Of a stretch of DNA of 10,929 nucleotides, positions 1 to 7,366 are shown piece after piece; the first letter of the stretch is position 1, and every line of letters starts with the position of its first letter. The notes below the pieces were generated by a model. It had not been told where the DNA came from and searched no databases. It saw nothing but the letters and a program-made list of their open reading frames with translations. The stretch is from JBCBKZ01 sp039026975 (GTDB taxonomy: Bacteria > Bacteroidota > Bacteroidia > J057). Where the stretch lies: NCBI GenBank assembly GCA_039026975.1, contig JBCCLI010000214.1, positions 1 to 10,929 of the forward strand. The letters are read 5' to 3'. A program made the translations under genes and the position numbers.

Positions 1-1
1 A

Positions 2-550
2 CTGGAAGAGAAAGCCTTCAAATCAAAGCAGCTTAGGGAAACACAAGCACAGGAGCTATCAGTCCAGCAGGCAGAAAGTAACTTTCTACAAGCTAATATT
101 CTTTACCTTTCCTTAGGTATCGAACTGCTAATTGCGCTTTCACTTAGTTATATCCAATACTACCGCTTAAAAAGTCAGGCTAGCCATGACACTAAGGCGG
201 GGGATGAATCACTGGAGAATGACACAAGCGAAATGGCACTTCCTCCAAATGACACTTATCCCTCTCCACTAAATGGCACTAGCATACCTCCCACAGCCAT
301 CCCGCTATCTTCTACGCATGTAGCGCAAGAGGCAGGAAGTATAGAAAAGAAAAAGCCCTCTACTAATAGGGTAAGTAAGAAACGTTTATCAGAAACTGAC
401 AAAGAAATGATCATCCATAGATTCTCAGATTATGAGGGGAATGTGGAAGAATTAGTTCAGGAGCTGATTAACACATATGGAATTTCCCGTAGAACCGTTT
501 ATAGATATAAACAGAAAGCCGAACAAAATGGCCTTAAAAGATTACCTTGA
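2..550 (+). CDS. Partial membrane protein with C-terminal helix-turn-helix (5' end outside window)
   Basis: The reading frame is open from the first complete codon (base 2), so the true start lies upstream; the ATG at 233 is internal. The visible 182 residues contain a polar, Gln/Glu-rich segment likely to be coiled coil (first ~30 residues), one hydrophobic membrane segment (about residues 33-55, ILYLSLGIELLIALSLSYI) followed by YYRLK as a cytoplasmic-side anchor, a Pro/Ser/Thr/Asn-rich linker with NDT/NGT repeats, a Lys-rich stretch (EKKKPSTNRVSKKR), and a C-terminal helical domain ending YGISRRTVYRYKQKAEQNG, which reads as a helix-turn-helix recognition helix. This is consistent with a membrane-tethered DNA-binding protein, possibly from a mobile or plasmid-like element, but I do not recognise the family. 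Hand-counted G+C is about 32-38%, below the central genes. The stop overlaps the next gene by 23 bases, suggesting translational coupling. Confidence 0.7.
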   Translation: MEEKAFKSKQLRETQAQELSVQQAESNFLQANILYLSLGIELLIALSLSYIQYYRLKSQASHDTKAGDESLENDTSEMALPPNDTYPSPLNGTSIPPTAIPLSSTHVAQEAGSIEKKKPSTNRVSKKRLSETDKEMIIHRFSDYEGNVEELVQELINTYGISRRTVYRYKQKAEQNGLKRLP

Positions 551-764
551 AGAAGGTTATGAACACCTGCTCGACGCCTATGTGCGATATAACAAACCAG
601 AGTTTGAACAAACAGAAATTATGGATCCGGCCGTCTGGTCTGAGGTAGCCTTAATTCTGACTAAAATGCGCTATGTGAATAACTACCTGGATGCCTACTT
701 TGAAGGCCAGCAGCAGGAAGGTTTTTCTCCTCCTCTAACACCAGATGAAGCATTCTCCTTTTAG
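528..764 (+). CDS. Small hypothetical protein, overlapping the upstream gene
   Basis: A 78-residue acidic, helix-rich protein if started at ATG 528 (MALKDYLEEGYEHLLDAY...). The frame is also open from an ATG at 477, but that start would lie deep inside the helix-turn-helix coding region of the upstream gene, and the added residues (MEFPVEPFIDINRKPNK) look like a frame shadow. The 528 start gives a 23-base overlap with the preceding stop, typical of a coupled pair. There is no signal peptide or membrane segment, no Cys, and several aromatic residues (YEHLLDAYVRY, MRYVNNYLDAYF). No family is recognised. It ends PLTPDEAFSF. The close packing suggests it works with the membrane/helix-turn-helix protein. 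Confidence 0.55.
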   Translation: MALKDYLEEGYEHLLDAYVRYNKPEFEQTEIMDPAVWSEVALILTKMRYVNNYLDAYFEGQQQEGFSPPLTPDEAFSF

Positions 765-855
765 TCTATTAGTAAAAATAGGTGGCTTATGCTACGGTAA
801 TATACTTACCTACCCCTTTCCCTCATTGAACCTAACCGGACAGAAAAGCGTCAAG

Positions 856-883
856 CAAGGTAGCTATGGCCCATGCTACCTTG
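856..883. promoter_or_regulatory. 28-bp near-perfect dyad in the intergenic region upstream of the lyase gene
   Basis: Nine-base arms CAAGGTAGC (856-864) and GCTACCTTG (875-883) are exact reverse complements. Inside them ATGG (866-869) and CCAT (871-874) also pair, leaving one unpaired T and a central C. It sits about 90 bp after the small gene's stop and about 67 bp before the lyase start. No T-tract follows on either strand, so it fits an operator or structured leader at least as well as a classical terminator. The region 765-949 otherwise shows no convincing gene; a 73-codon frame at 745-966 has no recognisable features. Confidence 0.5.
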
Positions 884-949
884 GTCATTCCTCTACGGAC
901 TCCCGTCAAATGAGGATCAATTTTTGTCTGACTATTTATGGTGTAATTT

Positions 950-3772
950 ATGGGCCTAACCCCTAAGATTATGGGATTCTTGCTATACATTTATTGGAGT
1001 TTTTCTTTTTCCGTTTTTGGACAACCGTCCATTTGGCTGGAGGCGGAGTGTGGGAAAATAGGTAAGAACTGGCTTACCTCCTCAGACCTTTTGGCCTCCG
1101 GGCAGAGATATATTACTTATGTGGATGGGCATAGCTACAGTGTCCCCCCTGTAGAACCAGAGGACCAGGTAGTCCTGCCTTTTGACGTAGAAATAGGAGG
1201 CTACTATACATTCTGGGGACTAGCTAAAGCACCAGAAAAGAATAGTAATTCTGTCTGGCTAAAAGTGGATAATTCAGGGTGGATTAGATGGAAAACTATC
1301 CCGAGAGGAGACAGGTTTCAGTGGGTACTAGTTACAGAATCCAATAACCAACAGACGCCTCTATCTTTAAACTTATCAGCAGGTAGCCACACTCTCACTA
1401 TCTCCTATAGGGAAGCTAAAGCTCAACTAGATAAGTTCTTCATCACCAGTGGGACTACCTCCCCGGAAGGGCTGGGAGAAGGAGCTACTAACTGCCCTCC
1501 GGATAACTTTATCTGGCTAGAGGCAGAATGTGCCAGCCAAGGGGAGAGCTGGATTAACATTCCTGCAGAGCAGGCTTCACAAGGGGTAGCACTAGCCAAT
1601 ACCGGACCTAATGCGCTCAACTCCCCTTCTGGTCTTCCAGAGGATAAATTAACCTTTACCCTGGATGTGGAAGAAGCTGCCAGCTATGAGATCCACGGAA
1701 GGGTTTCTGCCCTTTCTAAGGAAGCTTCCTCTATTTGGATTCGTAGCAATAATGAAAATTGGGTTCCCTGGTCTATAGGAGAATCCCCTGAGTCTCCTCC
1801 TACTGAGGCTCCTCTGCCAGGAGCTGGGCCTACAGGAGGCTTACCCGTAATACCTGATGCAGCCGGTTGGGGCATTAATACGCCTGCAGGTAGAGGAGGA
1901 CGCATCATGAGGGTAACTAACCTAAAAGATAGTGGCAGAGGTTCTCTCAGGGCATGCGTAGAGGCCCAAGGCTCCAGGGTATGTGTATTTGAAGTTTCCG
2001 GCCTGATCAAAATTAATAATCACCTCAAAGTCAAGAATCCTTACTTAACCGTGGCTGGACAAACTGCTCCTTCTCCGGGTATACTCGTCTACGGACATGA
2101 CTTACGCATAAATACCCATGACGTCTTGATTCAGCATATCGGCGTTAGAAGAGGAGAGATAGCAGGAGAAGATGGGGATGCCCTCACCATCCTGGAGCAT
2201 GCTAAGGACGTAGTAATAGATCACCTCAGCCTGGGATGGGGAACGGATGAGAATTTTGACGTGGCGGGAGACGCAGAAAATATTACCGTCAGAAATTGCC
2301 TGGTGACAGAACCCCTTAACGCGAAAGGACATGGATTTGGCGCTCTCCTTAGTGGTAAAGGATCTGTGAGTGTTATTTCCAATGTCTTCGCTCACAGTAT
2401 GTGGCGATATCCCTTATCCAGGATGCAAAAACTCGTATGGGCCAACAATATCCACTATAACCGAGTCCAGAAATACGCAGTTTTTTCTAATTGCCCACCT
2501 AAGGGACCTTGTTTTACCTCCCAAAATACCATCATAGGAAATATCTACCTAGATGGTCCCTCTACACGGGGAAATAAGTCAAAACCCTTCACCTTTACTC
2601 GTGGAGATATTCTCAAAAGAACTAAGTTCTATTTTCAAGATAATTACTGGAGAAAGAATAATGGACAGCTCATGGCTTACCATAAGCCCAGAGACTATAT
2701 AGATGACCAAGGCGGTAACTATGATCCCATTGTGAAGAGAAGACCTGTATGGCCTAAAGGCTTGGAGGTACTTACAAAAGAGGCTGACATCATGGAGTAT
2801 GTACTTTCTCAGGCTGGTGCCAGACCGGGAGAAAGAAACTACCTGGATCAGCGTACCATTAATCAGATTAAGAATAGAAGTGGTAAAGTCATAGATTGTG
2901 TAAAGGGATGTGAGGTAAATGCAGGTGGGACTCCCTCCCTTGCTTCTAATAGGCAACCGCTGAACCTCCCACTCAATCCACATGGAGATGAGGACAAGGA
3001 TGGGTATACTAACTTAGAGGAGTGGTTACATCACCTAGCCAGGAAAGTGGAGAATCTCCCTACAGAGTCATTTGGATATACAGATCCCTCAGAAGAGGAA
3101 ATAGACCTCACCCAGGGATATAGCTGGCATCCCGTGAAAGAAAAAGGAAATACAGATAAGCTAGTCCTAGAATTTCAGAAAGGAACCAATATACTAGAAA
3201 TAGCGCCCAGAGAAACGGGCTTGGTACTGGATAAACTCTACCTAACTAAGTACGGAAATAGTCCCGTTAATAAGGGAGCCAAAGCCTCCAACTGCAAGCC
3301 TGCGCCAGAAGAAGGTCCTGTATTTAGCGCTATCAGAATAAATACAGGGGGAAGGGCGTATACCACGCAAGGAGGCAAAACCTTCCAGGCAGATGACTAT
3401 CTGGTAGGAAATTCTCAGACCTACTCTGTTTTACATCCTATCCTCAATACCGCAGATCAGATGTTATACCAAACGGAAAGGTGGGGGGTAGACTTTGGGT
3501 ATGCTATTCCCCTTCCTAATGGGCCTTATCTGGTGAATTTGAGTTTTGCAGAAATTTTCTGGGAGGAACCTGGTAAGAGAGTGTTCTCCGTCTCTATGGA
3601 AGGATATGCTGTACTTGAAGCACTTGATATCTATCAAGAGGCAGGAGGTAATTCTCCTATGACTAAATCTTTCCAGGTGCAGGTGACGGATGGAACGCTA
3701 AACATAGATTTCTTCCCTCAGAAGCATATGGCTAAAATTTCCACTATTGAAATTATGGCAGAAGGCATCTAG
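950..3772 (+). CDS. Secreted pectate-lyase-like protein (PL1 type) with CBM modules and C-terminal malectin-like domain
   Basis: Predicted extracellular polysaccharide lyase, 940 residues. Start 950 is preferred over the ATG at 971 because it puts a Lys (K6) before the hydrophobic signal (MGFLLYIYWSFSFSVFG); neither has a clear Shine-Dalgarno. Order: signal peptide ~1-25; CBM35/CBM6-like module ~29-181 (WLEAEC to TNC); a second WLEAEC half-module ~189-275; a PL1-type beta-helix ~302-670 starting PDAAGWGINTPAGRGGR and containing VIDHLSLGWG (D424, H425) and the family RxPxxR motif as RYPLSR (R486-R491); an EF-hand-like DEDKDGYTNLEEW (680-692); the apparent second half of the broken CBM ~724-781 (LVLEFQKGTNILEI, LDKLYLT, SNC); and a malectin-like domain ~795-938. 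There is no obvious type IX secretion C-terminal domain. PL1 enzymes cleave pectate by beta-elimination at a catalytic Arg; presence of RxPxxR supports activity, but the exact substrate is unknown. It converges on the dehydrogenase gene across a shared hairpin. Confidence 0.85.
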   Translation: MGLTPKIMGFLLYIYWSFSFSVFGQPSIWLEAECGKIGKNWLTSSDLLASGQRYITYVDGHSYSVPPVEPEDQVVLPFDVEIGGYYTFWGLAKAPEKNSNSVWLKVDNSGWIRWKTIPRGDRFQWVLVTESNNQQTPLSLNLSAGSHTLTISYREAKAQLDKFFITSGTTSPEGLGEGATNCPPDNFIWLEAECASQGESWINIPAEQASQGVALANTGPNALNSPSGLPEDKLTFTLDVEEAASYEIHGRVSALSKEASSIWIRSNNENWVPWSIGESPESPPTEAPLPGAGPTGGLPVIPDAAGWGINTPAGRGGRIMRVTNLKDSGRGSLRACVEAQGSRVCVFEVSGLIKINNHLKVKNPYLTVAGQTAPSPGILVYGHDLRINTHDVLIQHIGVRRGEIAGEDGDALTILEHAKDVVIDHLSLGWGTDENFDVAGDAENITVRNCLVTEPLNAKGHGFGALLSGKGSVSVISNVFAHSMWRYPLSRMQKLVWANNIHYNRVQKYAVFSNCPPKGPCFTSQNTIIGNIYLDGPSTRGNKSKPFTFTRGDILKRTKFYFQDNYWRKNNGQLMAYHKPRDYIDDQGGNYDPIVKRRPVWPKGLEVLTKEADIMEYVLSQAGARPGERNYLDQRTINQIKNRSGKVIDCVKGCEVNAGGTPSLASNRQPLNLPLNPHGDEDKDGYTNLEEWLHHLARKVENLPTESFGYTDPSEEEIDLTQGYSWHPVKEKGNTDKLVLEFQKGTNILEIAPRETGLVLDKLYLTKYGNSPVNKGAKASNCKPAPEEGPVFSAIRINTGGRAYTTQGGKTFQADDYLVGNSQTYSVLHPILNTADQMLYQTERWGVDFGYAIPLPNGPYLVNLSFAEIFWEEPGKRVFSVSMEGYAVLEALDIYQEAGGNSPMTKSFQVQVTDGTLNIDFFPQKHMAKISTIEIMAEGI

Positions 3773-3783
3773 CCTAATTGAAA

Positions 3784-3813
3784 ATGCCACCCCAATAAGA
3801 ATTGGGATGGCAT
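3784..3813. terminator. Bidirectional terminator hairpin between convergent genes
   Basis: Arms ATGCCA (3784-3789) and TGGCAT (3808-3813) pair, then one C/A mismatch, then CCCAAT (3791-3796) with ATTGGG (3801-3806) around an AAGA loop. It lies between the stop of the lyase gene (+) and the stop of the dehydrogenase gene (-). Short A/T runs flank both sides (GAAAA before, CTATTTC after), so it could serve both strands, although the U-tracts are weak. Confidence 0.65.
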
Positions 3814-3833
3814 CTATTTCATCAAAAGTGCTA

Positions 3834-6800
3834 CTAACTTTCAGGCTGTGCCACTTTGTTATCCAGGTAAATAAATGCGAAGGCGGTAACGCTATCTCCA
3901 TCTTCATTCTCAAAGGTGATATAAAGATCATGCACACCTGCTATTTCTTTCACATTTAGCATGAAGTTATCAGGCCCAAAATCAGTTATACTGGTCTTAA
4001 TTTCTGTTTCGGCAATAATTTCACCAGTAGGAGAATCTAATCTGAAGGATACTCTTCCCCCTTTGAAGTAAGGGCCTGCCTTAAGAATGGTTGCATTCAA
4101 TGACTTTATCCCAGTCAGGTCTAGGCCCTCAAATGCTACATACCCTCCGTCACTTCCTATCAGAATATCCATGGCTTCCTCTAACATCCCCTGAGACATT
4201 TCAGGCTCAATGGTAAACTTTGACACTTTCTTCATTTCACTAACCTTAGCAGGTGTGAGGTAAGGCTGCTGTAGGGTGAATGTTTCTCTAGCCGTTAAGG
4301 GTCCTATTTCCTGACCTCCTTTATCAGTGTAGGAAGCAGTAAATATATATTTCCCTTCCAGTTCCTCCTCAGTGTGCTGTTCGAAGATAAATATTCCCTT
4401 TGTAGGCAGGCCTTTAGGTTCTCCTTCTCCAGAAAGAGAGAGAATATATCTGGCCATCTGCTCAGCTTCTCCGGTAGAGAGTTGTGGGTGAGCAGCCATA
4501 GCTACTTCTCCCCATACCCCACTTCCTCCATTAATGATCTTCTTTGACAGGTATTCTACGGCAGAGGCATCATCCTTATACTTATTGGCTACCTGCTGAT
4601 AGGTAGGTCCCACTGACTTGGTTTCTATCTGATGACATATGCTACAGTCTGACTTCTCCATAAGTTGCTTGCCAAGCATGAAAGCAGATGCTTCCTGAAT
4701 GGCCATATGACCCATAGCTATTTCATTCTCATCATACCCTCTCTCTAAATAGTCAATAGAAACGGCTACCTCAGAAGGGGTAATCCCACTTCCCAGTTCA
4801 CCATCTTCCTGATCTACCAGGCTAATTTCATATTCAAGTGGGCTGTCTCCCCAGAAGAAAGATCTGTTCCCCGTAAAATTCCAGGCTATTTTAGGTAAAT
4901 CATTCCCTACCAGTATTTCTATTTCTGTCTCAGATACCTCCCCGGATGGATCCTCTATGCTAAGCGTTACAGGATAAACACCAGGCTTATCGAAAGTGTA
5001 CTCAGGGGTAGCATCTGTGGAGGAGGTGCCATCAAAATCCCACTTATATACAAGTTCATCTCCATCATAATCTACAGAAACCTCCCCATCAAACTGTACA
5101 GTTAATGGAGCTGCTCCCACTGCCTTATCTACCCCAATCTTGGCTATAGGTTTTCTGTTACCTCCTGTGTATGTGAGATGTATCAGCCTGGCATCTTCAT
5201 TTTCGGAGAACCAAATAGATCCGTATTCCAACAAATACATATCTCCTTTTGGTCCCATGATAATATCTATGGGATTATTCAATTTCAGATCAGGCAGGAA
5301 TCTCTCCATTCTCTTAAAATTCCCTTCTTCATCCATGGTAACGGCCATAATCCATCCCCTCATCCAGTCATAGGTAAACAACTTCCCATCATAATAAGTA
5401 GGGAAACGAGCTTCTGTTTCAGGATAATCATCTGCATAAAATACCGGGCCCGCCATGGCATTTCTGGCCCCTTCCCCTGTTAGAGGAAATTCTTCAGAAG
5501 TTCCATATGGATACCAGATAAAGGCCGGTTGGGCTTCTGGGAGAATCCTCATCCCGCTATTATTAGGAGAGAGGTTTTCCGGTTTCTTAGCGTCAAAGGG
5601 TTTGTAGGATACCTGCTGAGCAAAGTCATATTTATTATATGGCTTATTATCCCCTATAAAGTAGGGCCACCCAAAGAAACCGGCTGCTCTCGCTTGGTTT
5701 ACCTCATCATAGCCCTTGGAGCCTCTATCCTCGCCATCTTTACTGCCATCAGGCCCTACATCTCCCCAATAGAGATAATTGGTACGCTTATCCACAGAAA
5801 TCCTGTAGGGATTACGGCAACCCATCACATAAATCTCAGGCCTTCCTACCGTTTCATCTTCAAATAGATTACCCTCAGGGATAGAATACGTGCCATCATC
5901 CTCAGGTTTAATCCTTAGGACTTTTCCTCTTAAATCCATACTATTAGCAGAAGACTTCTGGGCATCCCAGGGACTTCTTCCATCCCTTTCATCTATAGGA
6001 GCAAATCCGTCTGAAGCACGTGGATTTGTATTATCTCCCGTGGAGACAAACAAGATCCCATCACTCCCAAACTCCATGCTACCCGCCGAATGGCAGCACT
6101 CATCTCTTTGGGTTTCAAATTCAAGGAGAATCTTCTCTGAATCCATGTCCAGCTTATCATAGGATTCATTCATAGTGAATCTCCCTATACGCTGGTGGTT
6201 AATCTCTGGAAGGGAATAAAATAAGTATACCCAGCGGTTTTCTTCCACATTGGGATCCAAAGCTAAGCCTAACAGTCCATCCTCTAACTCAGAGAAAACC
6301 TCAATCTCCTGAATGACAGAAGAGCTTCCTTTTTCAGTATCAAATATTTTGACGGCTCCATCCCTCTGAATATAGATCAGATTCCCATTAGGTAAGATAT
6401 CTAGCTCCATAGGCTCATTAAGGTTATTCTCAAGAACTACCTTCTCAAACCTGTTTCCTTCCGGAGCCACATTTGCCGTGCTAAAGTCAAGTCTCTTCTT
6501 AGGGCCAGCAGCATAAGTAATTCCTCCCCACAAATGCTCCAGAAAAAGAGGCTCTGCAAAGGTCTCAGGAGTATGCCCTAAGCCAGTATACCATGATCTC
6601 CCCCCATCATATTCATGATACCAAGCTATAGGATGATTATCCCCATTAGTCCCTCCCTCATAGGAAGTCTCATCTAAGTTCATGAGGACATTAATGTCGG
6701 GGTTAATGTCTTTATAATTATACCACTCATCACTCCTATGCCAAATATCTTCTAGCATTTCCGTGGAAGCATGCGCCTTATCCACCACCTGTATATCAGC

Positions 6801-7238
6801 CTCCCTCACATTAGGATCATTAGGGTGTCCATCAAAATAGGCCCCTACTAACTTTCCATACCAAGGCCAGCCATACTCCGTATCACAAGCGGCATGTATT
6901 CCTACAAATCCTCCACCTGCCTGCAGGAATCGATTAAGTTCAAGCTGCTGTGCATTGTTCAGAATATCTCCAGTAGTATTTAGAAATATAACCACATTAT
7001 ATTTTTGGAGATCATCCTCATTAAAAATAGCAGCGTCCTCAGAGGTACTTACCTCAAATCCATGTTTCTTCCCCAGGGCTTTAATAGCTTCTTGCCCTGC
7101 TTCTATTGATTCATGTCTAAACTGCTCCGTTTTGGAGAAGATCAGAACACTTAAAAACTCTTCTTCCGAAAAGAAGAAGGCTTTTGCCGTAAATCCTGCC
7201 ACAATCAGGATCCCAAGAATCCAAATAACTTTTTTCAT
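3834..7238 (-). CDS. Exported ThuA / PQQ-type sugar dehydrogenase / PKD / cytochrome c / CBM6-like fusion protein
   Basis: A 1134-residue extracytoplasmic protein likely to oxidise a sugar and hand electrons to its own haem. N-terminal signal or anchor MKKVIWILGILIVAGFTAKA (1-20). ThuA-like domain ~28-248 (LIFSKTEQFRHESI, GGGFVGIHAACD, LGHTPETF). Six-bladed sugar/sorbosone dehydrogenase-type propeller ~260-690: H383 in CCHSAG and R475-N476 in GCRNPYR sit where soluble PQQ glucose dehydrogenase has its catalytic His and PQQ-contacting Arg-Asn. PKD domain ~697-780. Class I cytochrome c ~850-940 with CSICH haem site (C865, C868, H869) and likely axial Met914 in WGEVAMAAHPQLS. CBM6-like C-terminus ~1010-1130 (YVAFEGLDLTGIKSL ... 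HDLYITF). This architecture is frequent in Bacteroidota and related phyla; the substrate is unknown, and a ThuA catalytic role is not established. No Shine-Dalgarno is seen before the ATG. It is divergent from the Nudix regulator, with a palindrome between them. Confidence 0.88.
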   Translation of the reverse strand: MKKVIWILGILIVAGFTAKAFFFSEEEFLSVLIFSKTEQFRHESIEAGQEAIKALGKKHGFEVSTSEDAAIFNEDDLQKYNVVIFLNTTGDILNNAQQLELNRFLQAGGGFVGIHAACDTEYGWPWYGKLVGAYFDGHPNDPNVREADIQVVDKAHASTEMLEDIWHRSDEWYNYKDINPDINVLMNLDETSYEGGTNGDNHPIAWYHEYDGGRSWYTGLGHTPETFAEPLFLEHLWGGITYAAGPKKRLDFSTANVAPEGNRFEKVVLENNLNEPMELDILPNGNLIYIQRDGAVKIFDTEKGSSSVIQEIEVFSELEDGLLGLALDPNVEENRWVYLFYSLPEINHQRIGRFTMNESYDKLDMDSEKILLEFETQRDECCHSAGSMEFGSDGILFVSTGDNTNPRASDGFAPIDERDGRSPWDAQKSSANSMDLRGKVLRIKPEDDGTYSIPEGNLFEDETVGRPEIYVMGCRNPYRISVDKRTNYLYWGDVGPDGSKDGEDRGSKGYDEVNQARAAGFFGWPYFIGDNKPYNKYDFAQQVSYKPFDAKKPENLSPNNSGMRILPEAQPAFIWYPYGTSEEFPLTGEGARNAMAGPVFYADDYPETEARFPTYYDGKLFTYDWMRGWIMAVTMDEEGNFKRMERFLPDLKLNNPIDIIMGPKGDMYLLEYGSIWFSENEDARLIHLTYTGGNRKPIAKIGVDKAVGAAPLTVQFDGEVSVDYDGDELVYKWDFDGTSSTDATPEYTFDKPGVYPVTLSIEDPSGEVSETEIEILVGNDLPKIAWNFTGNRSFFWGDSPLEYEISLVDQEDGELGSGITPSEVAVSIDYLERGYDENEIAMGHMAIQEASAFMLGKQLMEKSDCSICHQIETKSVGPTYQQVANKYKDDASAVEYLSKKIINGGSGVWGEVAMAAHPQLSTGEAEQMARYILSLSGEGEPKGLPTKGIFIFEQHTEEELEGKYIFTASYTDKGGQEIGPLTARETFTLQQPYLTPAKVSEMKKVSKFTIEPEMSQGMLEEAMDILIGSDGGYVAFEGLDLTGIKSLNATILKAGPYFKGGRVSFRLDSPTGEIIAETEIKTSITDFGPDNFMLNVKEIAGVHDLYITFENEDGDSVTAFAFIYLDNKVAQPES

Positions 7239-7254
7239 TTACTAAGGTCTAAGC

Positions 7255-7269
7255 GAGTAACTGTAACTA
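7255..7269. promoter_or_regulatory. Possible second, degenerate regulator site near the dehydrogenase start
   Basis: GAGTAA (7255-7260), a 3-base spacer, then TAACTA (7264-7269), which matches the TTACTC arm at four of six positions. Arm order and spacing are the same as in the core of the palindrome at 7318-7340. It lies 17 bp upstream of the dehydrogenase start codon, where a bound repressor could block transcription. The call rests on similarity to the stronger site only. Confidence 0.3.
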
Positions 7270-7317
7270 GATATAATCTTCAATATAATTTAAAGAAATT
7301 TGGTGAATTCTTTGTTT

Positions 7318-7340
7318 GAGAGAGTAAAAATTACTCACTC
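7318..7340. promoter_or_regulatory. 23-bp palindrome, candidate operator of the Nudix regulator
   Basis: Core arms GAGTAA (7322-7327) and TTACTC (7331-7336) are exact reverse complements around AAA. After one mismatched A on each side, GAG (7318-7320) pairs with CTC (7338-7340), giving nine of ten arm positions paired. It lies 27 bp upstream of the Nudix regulator start and about 80 bp upstream of the divergent dehydrogenase start. NrtR/AraR-type Nudix regulators typically bind palindromes of about this size beside their own genes, so autoregulation and control of the dehydrogenase are likely. Confidence 0.65.
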
Positions 7341-7366
7341 TTTTTAAGAAAATTATTGTTTTTTTA

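Noticed and set aside
771..780. AGTAAAAATA resembling the left part of the 7318-7340 palindrome
   Set aside because: Nine bases match, but the TTACTC arm is absent and no dyad is present, so a chance match in A-rich sequence is more likely.
745..966. 73-codon open frame between the small gene and the lyase gene
   Set aside because: It overlaps both neighbours, contains the dyad at 856-883, and has no recognisable protein features or plausible start site.
2579..2983. 134-codon minus-strand frame inside the lyase gene
   Set aside because: It lies wholly opposite a well-supported coding region with clear PL1 motifs and shows no domain of its own.
5529..5867. 112-codon plus-strand frame opposite the dehydrogenase
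   Set aside because: It is the complement of the propeller domain coding sequence, whose minus-strand frame carries the family motifs.
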